Shown in pieces: positions 1 to 4,973 of a DNA stretch of 5,778 bases. Each line of letters opens with the position of its first letter. Position 1 is the first letter of the stretch. The stretch is from contig CP070642.1 in the NCBI GenBank assembly GCA_020354105.1, forward strand, positions 1,150,218 to 1,155,995, written 5' to 3'. The notes under the pieces are model-generated. The model was given only the letters and a program-made list of their open reading frames with translations, did not search any database and was not told the DNA's origin. A program made the position numbers and the translations under genes. This stretch comes from Chloroflexota bacterium. Lineage in GTDB: Bacteria > Chloroflexota > Dehalococcoidia > GIF9 > UBA5629.

Positions 1-1
1 G

Positions 2-835
2 ACCAAATACTTCGCCGCCGAATTTCCTGAGCGGTTCATCCAGTGCGGCCTGGAAGAGCAGAACATGGTGGGCATTGCCGCCGGTCTAGCAGCGTCGGGT
101 AAGGTTCCCTTTGTCAGCACCTTCGCTGTCTTTGCCGCCTGCCGCTGCTTTGACCAGGTCAGGGTTTCTGTTGCCCAGCCGAAGCTGAACGTGAAGATTG
201 TGGCTACACATGGTGGCATTAGCGTGGGTGAAGACGGCGCCTCGCATCATGCTATAGAAGACCTGGCGCTATATTGCTCATTACCCGGGTTTAATGTCGT
301 CGTGCCTGCCGATGCCATCGAGACGGTTGAGGCAGTGAGGGTTGCCGCAGCTACCGAAGGCCCGTTCTATATAAGGCTGGGTCGCCCCAAGTTCCCGGCG
401 GTTTATAAGGATGGTTATCGATTTAATTTAGGCAAAGCGGTGGTGGTGAGACAGGGCAAAGATGCCACCGTTATCGCCTGTGGTATTATGGTCTCGAAGG
501 CACTGGAAGCGGCTGCTACGCTGGCATCGCAGGGCGTGGACTGTCGTGTGCTCAACATGCCCACCTTAAAGCCGCTGGATGAGAAGGCTATCGTCGAGGC
601 GGCTACGCAGACGGGCGCCATCGTGGTTGCCGAGGAGCATCTGCTGCATGGTGGGCTGGGCAGCCGGGTGGCTCAGGTTGTAGCCAGGGAAAAGCCCGTG
701 CCCATGCAATTCGTCGGCATAAATGACGTCTATACAAAATCCGGCAAGCCCGACGAGCTACTCCAGCAGCGCGGTCTCACCGCCCAAGCCATTGAACAGG
801 CGGTGAAGACGGTTGTGGCGAAAAAAACGGACTGA
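2..835 (+). CDS. Transketolase, C-terminal subunit (5' end outside window)
   Basis: Thiamine-diphosphate enzyme half that pairs with a separate N-terminal subunit to move two-carbon ketol units between sugar phosphates in the non-oxidative pentose phosphate pathway; cytoplasmic. The frame is open from base 2, well before the first ATG at 65, and the upstream residues (FPERFIQCGLEEQNMVGIAA) are the conserved pyrimidine-binding motif, so 65 is an internal Met and the true start lies left of the window. Of 277 visible residues, the Glu of the EEQ motif (about residue 19) is the expected cofactor-activating glutamate. A His-rich segment HGGISVGEDGASHH follows at about 70-83. The C-terminal transketolase domain spans roughly 135-270. 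Split-type C subunits usually have about 310 residues, so some 35 are missing. It cannot be strictly separated from other two-subunit transketolase-like or DXS-like enzymes, but the motifs favour transketolase. GC-rich, unlike the next gene. Its last 100 bases recur twice downstream. Confidence 0.92.
   Translation, partial: TKYFAAEFPERFIQCGLEEQNMVGIAAGLAASGKVPFVSTFAVFAACRCFDQVRVSVAQPKLNVKIVATHGGISVGEDGASHHAIEDLALYCSLPGFNVVVPADAIETVEAVRVAAATEGPFYIRLGRPKFPAVYKDGYRFNLGKAVVVRQGKDATVIACGIMVSKALEAAATLASQGVDCRVLNMPTLKPLDEKAIVEAATQTGAIVVAEEHLLHGGLGSRVAQVVAREKPVPMQFVGINDVYTKSGKPDELLQQRGLTAQAIEQAVKTVVAKKTD
721..826 (+). repeat. Transketolase 3'-end repeat, copy A (intact, in the gene)
   Basis: This stretch encodes the last part of the transketolase subunit and is the reference copy of a direct repeat found again at 2307-2423 and 4148-4195. 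Over the 84 bases from the GGCAAG at about 743 to the A-run at 821-826, I count 10 mismatches against copy B, about 88% identity. Copies B and C share bases that differ from A (for example GAAGCG, GAGCAGGCAGTG and GTTATGGCG), so A is the odd one out. That pattern would fit replacement of the gene's original tail by an incoming one, although independent drift is also possible. Confidence 0.8.
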
Positions 836-978
836 AAATTGCTCTCCAGCTACAAGATTGGTAAGTAATTCCCGACTTCTGGCAGGTATCCTCCTCAAGT
901 CTCGGAGACAAGTGAATGATTTTACAGGTTCTCCTGTTCGGACTGGCCTGGCCTGCCCTGCACTTGAAGCAATCATCC

Positions 979-1007
979 TTGTGGGCCTAACTTAGAAGTG
1001 GTATAAA
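979..1007 (+). promoter_or_regulatory. Sigma-70-like promoter with extended -10 for the ABC permease
   Basis: A TATAAA hexamer at 1002-1007 is preceded by TGG (999-1001), giving an extended -10 element. Exactly 17 bases upstream lies TTGTGG (979-984), which matches the first three bases of the -35 consensus. Transcription would begin near 1013-1015, about 14 nt before the ATG at 1028. A weak AGG (1017-1019) sits 8 nt before that ATG. The preceding intergenic stretch (836-978) shows only a 5-bp hairpin (924-937) and an 11-bp palindrome (899-909). I see no convincing terminator for transketolase. Confidence 0.45.
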
Positions 1008-1027
1008 TAGGATGATAGGTCAACCAG

Positions 1028-2290
1028 ATGAATCTTATTGATTGCTTAACTACTGCTTTTAACTCGCTATCTGCCAATAAGTTACGCTCCTCACTAACTA
1101 TGTTAGGTATCGTAATCGGGATTGGAGCTGTAATAACACTGGTGTCAATCGGTAGAGGTGTTCAGACTATGATTAGTTCCACCTTTGAACAATTGGGCAG
1201 TAATGTACTCTATGTAATGGCTAGTTCGCCTGAAATGGAAGAAATGGTGGGAGGTATGGCCAGTATGACAGCAAGCGTGGCATTTCCTACTCTTACCCTA
1301 CGGGATGCTCAAGCTCTGGAACGAATACGCTCAGTGGAAGCAGTAGACCCAGTAAATGAAAATTATGTCAGAGTTATTGCTGGTACAGAAAGTAAAGTAA
1401 GCATAATTCACGGAGCTAGCCCTGCATATCAGGTAGTATATAATTACTCTCTAGCCTCAGGTGAGTTTATCTCTGATAGTAATGTGCGCTCAAATGCTAG
1501 AGTAGTCGTGTTGGGGAATAATGTTGCGGAAGAACTATTCGGTTCACGTGATCCTTTGAACGAAAGGGTTGGAATTAAGAATAATAAGTTTACTGTTATC
1601 GGGGTCTTAAAACCTAAAGGTGGAGCGATTATGGGAATTAGCCTAGATGATGTTGTCGTAGTACCAATAACTACCTTTCAAAATAGGCTATTTGCACAAT
1701 CTACCGCTCGTGGAGAAGACGCCGTTCAGTCAATTGCTGTTAAGGTAGCCAGTCCTGAAGTGATAGATGAGGTTAGATATGAAATAGAAACTATCTTAAG
1801 GGAACGTCATCGTTTATCAGGAGATAAAAAGAATGACTTTACAATCGTTAGTATGGAGCAAATGATTGGCTCATTAGGATTGGTAGTTGGAGTACTTACT
1901 TTATTCCTAGGGGCTATTGCCAGCGTTTCCTTACTAGTCGGTGGTATTGGTATCATGAATATTATGTTAGTTTCAGTAACTGAACGAACTAGAGAGATAG
2001 GTGTTCGTAGGGCTGTAGGCGCTAAACAGAAGCACATTTTACTCCAATTCTTGCTGGAAGCAGCCACACTTAGTCTGGCTGGTGGAGGTATAGGAATAGC
2101 TGGTGGCTGGTTAGTATCTAAGGCAATTTCTCTCATAGATGTTGGTGGGATGACTCTCCAAACTGAAGTTTCACCAGATATTGTTATTCTAACTGTCTCG
2201 ATATCAATCGTCATTGGCCTGGCGTCTGGCACGTATCCAGCAGTGAAGGCATCTAAACTAAATCCTATTGATGCTCTGCGTCACGAATGA
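1028..2290 (+). CDS. MacB/FtsX-family ABC transporter permease
   Basis: Inner-membrane subunit of a MacB-type ABC transporter, a family that uses ATP hydrolysis in the cytoplasm to drive conformational changes in an extracytoplasmic domain (export of macrolides, peptides or toxins, or lipoprotein release). At 420 aa it has the usual permease length. It shows one N-terminal membrane segment (about 22-42, with LTMLGIVIGIGAVITLVSIG), a MacB_PCD-like extracytoplasmic domain (about 45-280) and an FtsX domain with three membrane segments (about 283-315, 345-370, 387-410). The hallmark TERTREIGVRRAVGAK follows the second segment (about 318-333) and is the cytoplasmic coupling region facing the ATPase. 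No ATPase domain is fused and none is adjacent, although the cognate ATPase is normally the next gene. Codons are AT-rich (many TTA, ATA, AGA), unlike the transketolase before it. It is bracketed by transketolase-tail copies A and B. The cargo cannot be predicted. Confidence 0.92.
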   Translation: MNLIDCLTTAFNSLSANKLRSSLTMLGIVIGIGAVITLVSIGRGVQTMISSTFEQLGSNVLYVMASSPEMEEMVGGMASMTASVAFPTLTLRDAQALERIRSVEAVDPVNENYVRVIAGTESKVSIIHGASPAYQVVYNYSLASGEFISDSNVRSNARVVVLGNNVAEELFGSRDPLNERVGIKNNKFTVIGVLKPKGGAIMGISLDDVVVVPITTFQNRLFAQSTARGEDAVQSIAVKVASPEVIDEVRYEIETILRERHRLSGDKKNDFTIVSMEQMIGSLGLVVGVLTLFLGAIASVSLLVGGIGIMNIMLVSVTERTREIGVRRAVGAKQKHILLQFLLEAATLSLAGGGIGIAGGWLVSKAISLIDVGGMTLQTEVSPDIVILTVSISIVIGLASGTYPAVKASKLNPIDALRHE

Positions 2291-2306
2291 GAGAGGCTTA
2301 GAATGC

Positions 2307-2423
2307 AGATGACGTGCCTACACAACATCAGGCAAGCCTGGCGGGCTGCTCCAGCAGAGCGGTCTCACCGCCGAAGCGATTGAGCAGGCAGTGAAGACGG
2401 TTATGGCGAAAAAAGCAAGATAG
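2307..2423 (+). pseudogene. Displaced transketolase 3' end, copy B
   Basis: A gene-less fragment matching the last ~100 bases of the transketolase subunit at 721-835. Read from 2313 it stays open for 36 codons, includes YTTSGKPGGLLQQSGLTAEA and then IEQAVKTVMAKKAR, and ends at TAG (2421-2423). The corresponding intact tail reads YTKSGKPDELLQQRGLTAQA and IEQAVKTVVAKKTD. A TGA in frame (2310-2312) and an apparent 2-nt length change mark the left edge of the similarity. There is no start codon or upstream domain, so it cannot make a functional enzyme. The frame is well preserved rather than riddled with stops, which suggests fairly recent displacement. It begins only 16 nt after the permease stop. 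Confidence 0.85.
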
Positions 2424-2440
2424 TGAGGTTGGGGCTAAAA

Positions 2441-2528
2441 ATGAAAAATAGAAAGTACGGCCTGGACTTTAATCTTGCCGGATAAATTGAAAAAAGCAGG
2501 TTTTTATGACCTCAAGCATACTATTTGA
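2441..2528 (+). pseudogene. Possible short frameshifted coding remnant
   Basis: An ATG at 2441, with purine-rich GAGG about 12 nt upstream, opens a frame MKNRKYGLDFNLAG that stops at TAA (2483-2485). Skipping one base near 2475-2477 continues as PDKLKKAGFYDLKHTI, ending at TGA (2526-2528). The join would read LDFNLPDKLKKAGF, which looks protein-like. That suggests a single-base frameshift in what was once the 5' end of a gene following the displaced transketolase tail. I do not recognise the family, and at about 28 residues chance is a serious alternative. Confidence 0.2.
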
Positions 2529-2602
2529 ACGCTTGCGTGGTCTATCAAAACGTCCTACTGTTCACTTCCAGCCATGTCTGTGTCGACGATAGAGAATCAG
2601 CA

Positions 2603-3322
2603 TCAGTTTTTCCCGACTGATACAATTCTGACCACGCGGAGCGAGACAGGATAGGCACCCGAGTTTAGCTGTATGGCTAGTTTTTTGGCTTCGTCTAATG
2701 TCAGCCCAGCAATAACCCCCTTCTCCTTAATCACAGCTTGCACCGTCGGCGCCGAAATGAGCTGGTCGTCCAAGAATATACCCAAAGGCTTTTCCAGATT
2801 TCTCTGGGTAATTTGCTCAAAGAGAATGGCACCTTCCTCGTTCCACTCGAAAGTTATCTCAGGCTCCTTGGTTAGTGGATCTGAAACCACCTGGGCATTT
2901 GGTTTTAAATACTTGCCGGAGAGTCCCCTTTCCTGACCATCACTACCTTCGGCTTTGGCAATGACCCATTGCGGGTTGCCTTCTTCATCAAGCACCGGTT
3001 CTCCGTCCTCACCCAGCACAATCTCTCTTAAATCAAGCTCACCTCTATAGGTAATAAGTTCAACTACTTCTTCAATGTCTTCAACTTTGGGAAGCTGCAC
3101 TACAATTAGATCCCCATCCTCTTTCTTTACAGTGGTTCCTCTTAGCTCAAGGGCATGCAAGCGGGCTTCAATTTTTGCAATTGTATCCGCAATCGTCTCC
3201 TCAGGTGAAAGAGTGGTAGATGAGATATCTGGCTCCAGAACTATCTCAGTTTCCATTTGTGGTGCACAGCCTATCGTTGAAAACATGATAGCTGCTAATA
3301 GGACCAATACCAACCCCTTCAT
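2603..3322 (-). CDS. Lipoprotein consisting of a SecD-type periplasmic (P1) domain
   Basis: A 239-aa predicted lipoprotein: a hydrophobic signal (residues 4-15) and a lipobox-like STIGC with Cys19, though -3 is Thr instead of the usual Leu/Val/Ile. Residues about 42-230 are collinear with the large extracytoplasmic domain of SecD: an ETIADTIAKIEARLHALELR helix, DGDLIVVQLPKVED (SecD: DRIVVQLPGV), ITFEWNEEGAILFEQITQRN, then LGIFLDDQLISAPTVQAVI and LAIQLNSGAYPVSLRVV (SecD: LAIVLRAGALPAPLKIV). It stops where SecD would enter its second membrane segment, so the proton-conducting membrane bundle is absent and it cannot act as a normal SecD. I found no SecD membrane sequence downstream in other frames. 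Either it is a specialised stand-alone family or an old truncation; the fused signal and lipobox favour the former. The start is supported by GAGGG 9 nt upstream. A chaperone-like role for exported proteins outside the membrane is inference only. Confidence 0.85.
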   Translation of the reverse strand: MKGLVLVLLAAIMFSTIGCAPQMETEIVLEPDISSTTLSPEETIADTIAKIEARLHALELRGTTVKKEDGDLIVVQLPKVEDIEEVVELITYRGELDLREIVLGEDGEPVLDEEGNPQWVIAKAEGSDGQERGLSGKYLKPNAQVVSDPLTKEPEITFEWNEEGAILFEQITQRNLEKPLGIFLDDQLISAPTVQAVIKEKGVIAGLTLDEAKKLAIQLNSGAYPVSLRVVRIVSVGKN

Positions 3323-3331
3323 TTCTATTTT

Positions 3332-3336
3332 CCCTC
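3332..3336 (-). promoter_or_regulatory. Shine-Dalgarno site of the SecD-like lipoprotein gene
   Basis: On the minus strand GAGGG lies 9 nt before the ATG at 3322-3320. It fixes that start, which also places a complete signal peptide at the N-terminus. In the 117-nt gap to the upstream lipoprotein gene I see no convincing promoter, so the two genes may be co-transcribed. Confidence 0.6.
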
Positions 3337-3439
3337 AGAACCTATTGTTAGGCTACATACTACCATTAAGAAAGTGAAGTTAGATCCCCTCACAACATTG
3401 CATCTACATTTATGACGAACCTATTTCATAAATCCATTT

Positions 3440-4048
3440 TCATTCGATTTGACCGATTATTGATTCAACTATTTTCATCGCCTCATCGGCAGGAATATTA
3501 TATGATTCTACAACGAAGTAAATGTTCTGTGACCTGAAACTAAACCAGATTGCTGGACCTAGTGAATGGTCAAACTCTGCCCTGACTACCTGTTTTCCCT
3601 CAATTTCAATCGATTCCAGATCTGAATCCCATTTGGGATCACCTATCGTGTAGGGATAGTTACACTCCGTAATACGTATCAAATACCCAGCTTCTTCACT
3701 AAGATCTATTGAATAATTTATATTAATTTCTATTTTATTATCAAGCCCAGTATGCATATTGCTATCGATAAGTGGCCCCTTAATGGACGGTAGTGGTATT
3801 CCCTTTCCCTTATCCGGAATGTAACTTGGTAGCACTATAGGAAACGGGACTTTATCCTGAGCTCTGGCCAAATCAGTGGTATAAAACTGGTCTTCGACTT
3901 CCAACCAATAAATAGTATCGTTCCAAAATGACAAGCATTGAATCCAGTCGGGTATGCTGTCCTTTGCTGGTTCGGTGTGACACCCGTTATATGTAAAAGT
4001 GATAAAACAGAGTAATATCAATAATATTTGCTTAAATGGTCTTTTCAT
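3440..4048 (-). CDS. Predicted lipoprotein, DUF4367-like
   Basis: A 202-aa exported protein of unknown function. Residues 7-20 are strongly hydrophobic after a basic MKRPFK start, and NGC at 21-23 could be the lipidation site, though the -3/-2 residues (Tyr, Asn) are poor for a lipobox; a membrane-anchored signal is the alternative. The mature part has an LARAQDKVPFPIVLPSYIPD segment (about 60-79), a beta-rich middle, and a C-terminal run with IEGKQVVRAEFD, AIWFSFRSQNIYFVVES and DEAMKIVESI. This layout (helix, FPIVLPSYLP-type motif, final strand pair and DEALKIAES-type helix) resembles DUF4367 domains found in bacterial lipoproteins and anti-sigma-factor-associated proteins. The resemblance is from memory of motifs and no catalytic residues are evident. 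The start is supported by GGGAG 7 nt upstream. AT-rich, like the SecD-like gene that follows it on the same strand. Confidence 0.8.
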   Translation of the reverse strand: MKRPFKQILLILLCFITFTYNGCHTEPAKDSIPDWIQCLSFWNDTIYWLEVEDQFYTTDLARAQDKVPFPIVLPSYIPDKGKGIPLPSIKGPLIDSNMHTGLDNKIEININYSIDLSEEAGYLIRITECNYPYTIGDPKWDSDLESIEIEGKQVVRAEFDHSLGPAIWFSFRSQNIYFVVESYNIPADEAMKIVESIIGQIE

Positions 4049-4055
4049 AATATTT

Positions 4056-4060
4056 CTCCC
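4056..4060 (-). promoter_or_regulatory. Shine-Dalgarno site of the DUF4367-like gene
   Basis: GGGAG on the minus strand lies 7 nt before the ATG at 4048-4046, an ideal spacing, and supports this start over any downstream Met. Confidence 0.65.
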
Positions 4061-4085
4061 ACAAATGTGTTTGAAGCTCTATTTT

Positions 4086-4113
4086 ATCATATCAGTTGGT
4101 GTGGAATTATCAC
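4086..4113 (-). promoter_or_regulatory. Extended -10 promoter for the two lipoprotein genes
   Basis: On the minus strand TATGAT (4091-4086, one mismatch to TATAAT) is directly preceded by TGA (4094-4092), forming an extended -10. GTGATA (4113-4108) matches the -35 consensus at four of six bases with a 16-bp spacer. The start of transcription would be near 4079, about 30 nt before the ATG, leaving room for the GGGAG ribosome site. This is the second gene group in the AT-rich segment with its own TGn-type promoter. Confidence 0.45.
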
Positions 4114-4147
4114 CACCCGTGAAATGGATAGGTAAATTTCGCGTCAT

Positions 4148-4195
4148 GAAGCGACTGAGCAGGCAGTGGAGACGGTTATGGCGAAAAAGGTTTAA
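4148..4195 (+). pseudogene. Displaced transketolase 3' end, copy C (short)
   Basis: Sixteen codons, reading EATEQAVETVMAKKV and then TAA (4193-4195), match the extreme C-terminus of the transketolase subunit. The DNA is closer to copy B than to the intact gene: GAAGCG, GAGCAGGCAGTG and GACGGTTATGGCGAAAAA are shared with B, with single differences (ATT/ACT, AAG/GAG). Similarity stops just upstream of 4148. It lies 2 nt before the tRNA-like 3' fragment and in the same orientation as copies A and B. Confidence 0.75.
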
Positions 4196-4197
4196 AC

Positions 4198-4225
4198 TGG
4201 TGGAGCTGAGGGGATTCGAACCCAC
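4198..4225 (-). other. 3' end fragment of tRNA-Ala or tmRNA; possible attachment site
   Basis: Read on the minus strand, this is a T-arm half with GTGGG, the T-loop TTCGAAT, then CCCCT, the acceptor strand CAGCTCC, discriminator A and an encoded CCA. CAGCTCC would pair with GGGGCTG, giving the G3:U70 wobble pair that marks tRNA-Ala and the tRNA-like part of tmRNA. The T-stem is imperfect (T50 opposite C64), and upstream (4226 onward) the sequence runs into the TSUP stop codon at 4236-4234 with no anticodon or D arm. It is therefore a fragment, not a working gene. Such 3' ends are the usual crossover sites of tyrosine integrases, and an isolated copy is what an att repeat looks like. Which of the two RNAs it came from cannot be settled here. 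Confidence 0.7.
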
Positions 4226-4233
4226 ATTCCCTC

Positions 4234-4965
4234 TTAAATCTGTATTAATAGAAACAAGCCACTCAAGAAGAGAACTATGTAGATCAGTACCTTAAACCAG
4301 AAGTCCTTAACGCGGATAATGCTGCCCACAATAACACCTATCACAAATCCGGGGAGCACAAATGCTGTCATCTTCAATATAGCCAGATCCATCTGTCCGG
4401 CAATCAGGAATCCGGCGATTAGACCTACATTAAGTATAAGCCAGAGCATGGACAGGGTGGCGCGGATTGTCTGCTGTGCTTTGAACCGACGGCTGGCATA
4501 ATAAACAATCGGTGGACCTCCGGTGGCGAACAGGCCATGAAAAATGCCACCACCGATAAGCAAGGGAAGGCTATAATACCGGCGTAGCGGACGGCGGCGC
4601 CCCTTCTTCAGGAAAAGCAGAGCCAGCTCGGCAAGAGACACGATGATGATGAAACCGCCAAGCACCATTTTCAGGGTATTCTCGTTGGCGATTTCTCTGC
4701 TGAATATACCGATGACCAGGCCTACCGCGGCCAGCGGCAGTATAGACAGTAACAAGATGCGCCAATAGATGAATTGGCGCCATCTGACTACCAGCCAGAT
4801 GCTCTGCAGTAAGGCAAGTATGACCAATATGGGTACCAGTGTCTCAATAGGCAGCAGGTAGGCGCCCAGAGCAAGGGCGATGAGAGTGGCACCGAAGCCG
4901 AGAATGGTCTCGGCAGTGTGTGCCAGGATGAGTATGCAGCCCAGGATGAAAAGTATTAAAGTCAT
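4234..4965 (-). CDS. TSUP (TauE/SafE, DUF81) family membrane permease
   Basis: A 243-aa integral membrane protein, almost entirely hydrophobic with about seven to eight segments, the normal size for this family. It shows the internal repeat typical of TSUP proteins: the first half has GFGATLIALALGAYLLPIE (about 23-41), the second GGGIFHGLFATGGPPIVYY (about 138-156), separated by a basic cytoplasmic loop (KKGRRRPLRR, about 120-129). The family exports or imports sulfite, sulfonates or other small organic anions; the sequence does not reveal the substrate. The ATG is 8 nt after the stop of the PLP decarboxylase on the same strand, so the two are probably one transcription unit. No clear Shine-Dalgarno is seen, which would fit translational coupling. 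The gene ends 8 nt before the tRNA-like fragment. Confidence 0.88.
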   Translation of the reverse strand: MTLILFILGCILILAHTAETILGFGATLIALALGAYLLPIETLVPILVILALLQSIWLVVRWRQFIYWRILLLSILPLAAVGLVIGIFSREIANENTLKMVLGGFIIIVSLAELALLFLKKGRRRPLRRYYSLPLLIGGGIFHGLFATGGPPIVYYASRRFKAQQTIRATLSMLWLILNVGLIAGFLIAGQMDLAILKMTAFVLPGFVIGVIVGSIIRVKDFWFKVLIYIVLFLSGLFLLIQI

Positions 4966-4973
4966 GGCATTAA

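Larger units (their letters stand above)
2291..2602. other. Intergenic stretch between convergent permease and SecD-like genes
   Basis: No intact gene is visible. It contains transketolase-tail copy B (2307-2423) and a possible small broken frame (2441-2528). The remaining ~75 bases up to the SecD-like stop codon show nothing I can name. A 6-bp inverted repeat, ATCAGT/ACTGAT, at 2602-2621 overlaps the end of the SecD-like gene, but it has no T-run and is a poor terminator candidate. How the two convergent transcription units terminate is not apparent. Confidence 0.5.

Noticed and set aside
899..909. Palindrome GTCTCGGAGAC upstream of the permease as an operator
   Set aside because: It is short, occurs once, and lies about 70 bases upstream of the proposed -35 element; it could easily arise by chance.
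924..937. Hairpin ACAGG/CCTGT after transketolase as a terminator
   Set aside because: The stem is only 5 bp and no T-run follows; it is not convincing as an intrinsic terminator.
813..995. A 60-codon plus-strand frame overlapping the transketolase end and the following gap
   Set aside because: It begins inside the transketolase gene in another frame, has no ribosome site of its own and no recognisable family; it reads like non-coding sequence.
1002..1009. TATAAATA before the permease read as an archaeal TATA box with a leaderless start at 1028
   Set aside because: The spacing would be tolerable, but good Shine-Dalgarno sites, extended -10 promoters and lipoprotein signals elsewhere in the window fit a bacterium better.
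1807..2232. A 141-codon open frame on the minus strand inside the permease gene
   Set aside because: The plus-strand permease is strongly supported by family motifs throughout this stretch; the antisense frame is a by-product of its codon use.
2602..2621. Inverted repeat ATCAGT/ACTGAT at the SecD-like stop codon as a terminator
   Set aside because: Six AT-leaning pairs, partly inside the coding sequence and with no T-tract on either strand.
4198..4275. A complete tRNA gene on the minus strand
   Set aside because: Only the T-arm and acceptor 3' strand are present; the expected anticodon and D arms are replaced by the end of the TSUP coding sequence, and the T-stem has a mismatch.
4571..4783. 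A second minus-strand frame of 70 codons within the TSUP gene
   Set aside because: It is out of frame with a well-supported hydrophobic transporter and has a low-quality, His/Arg-rich composition typical of shadow frames.
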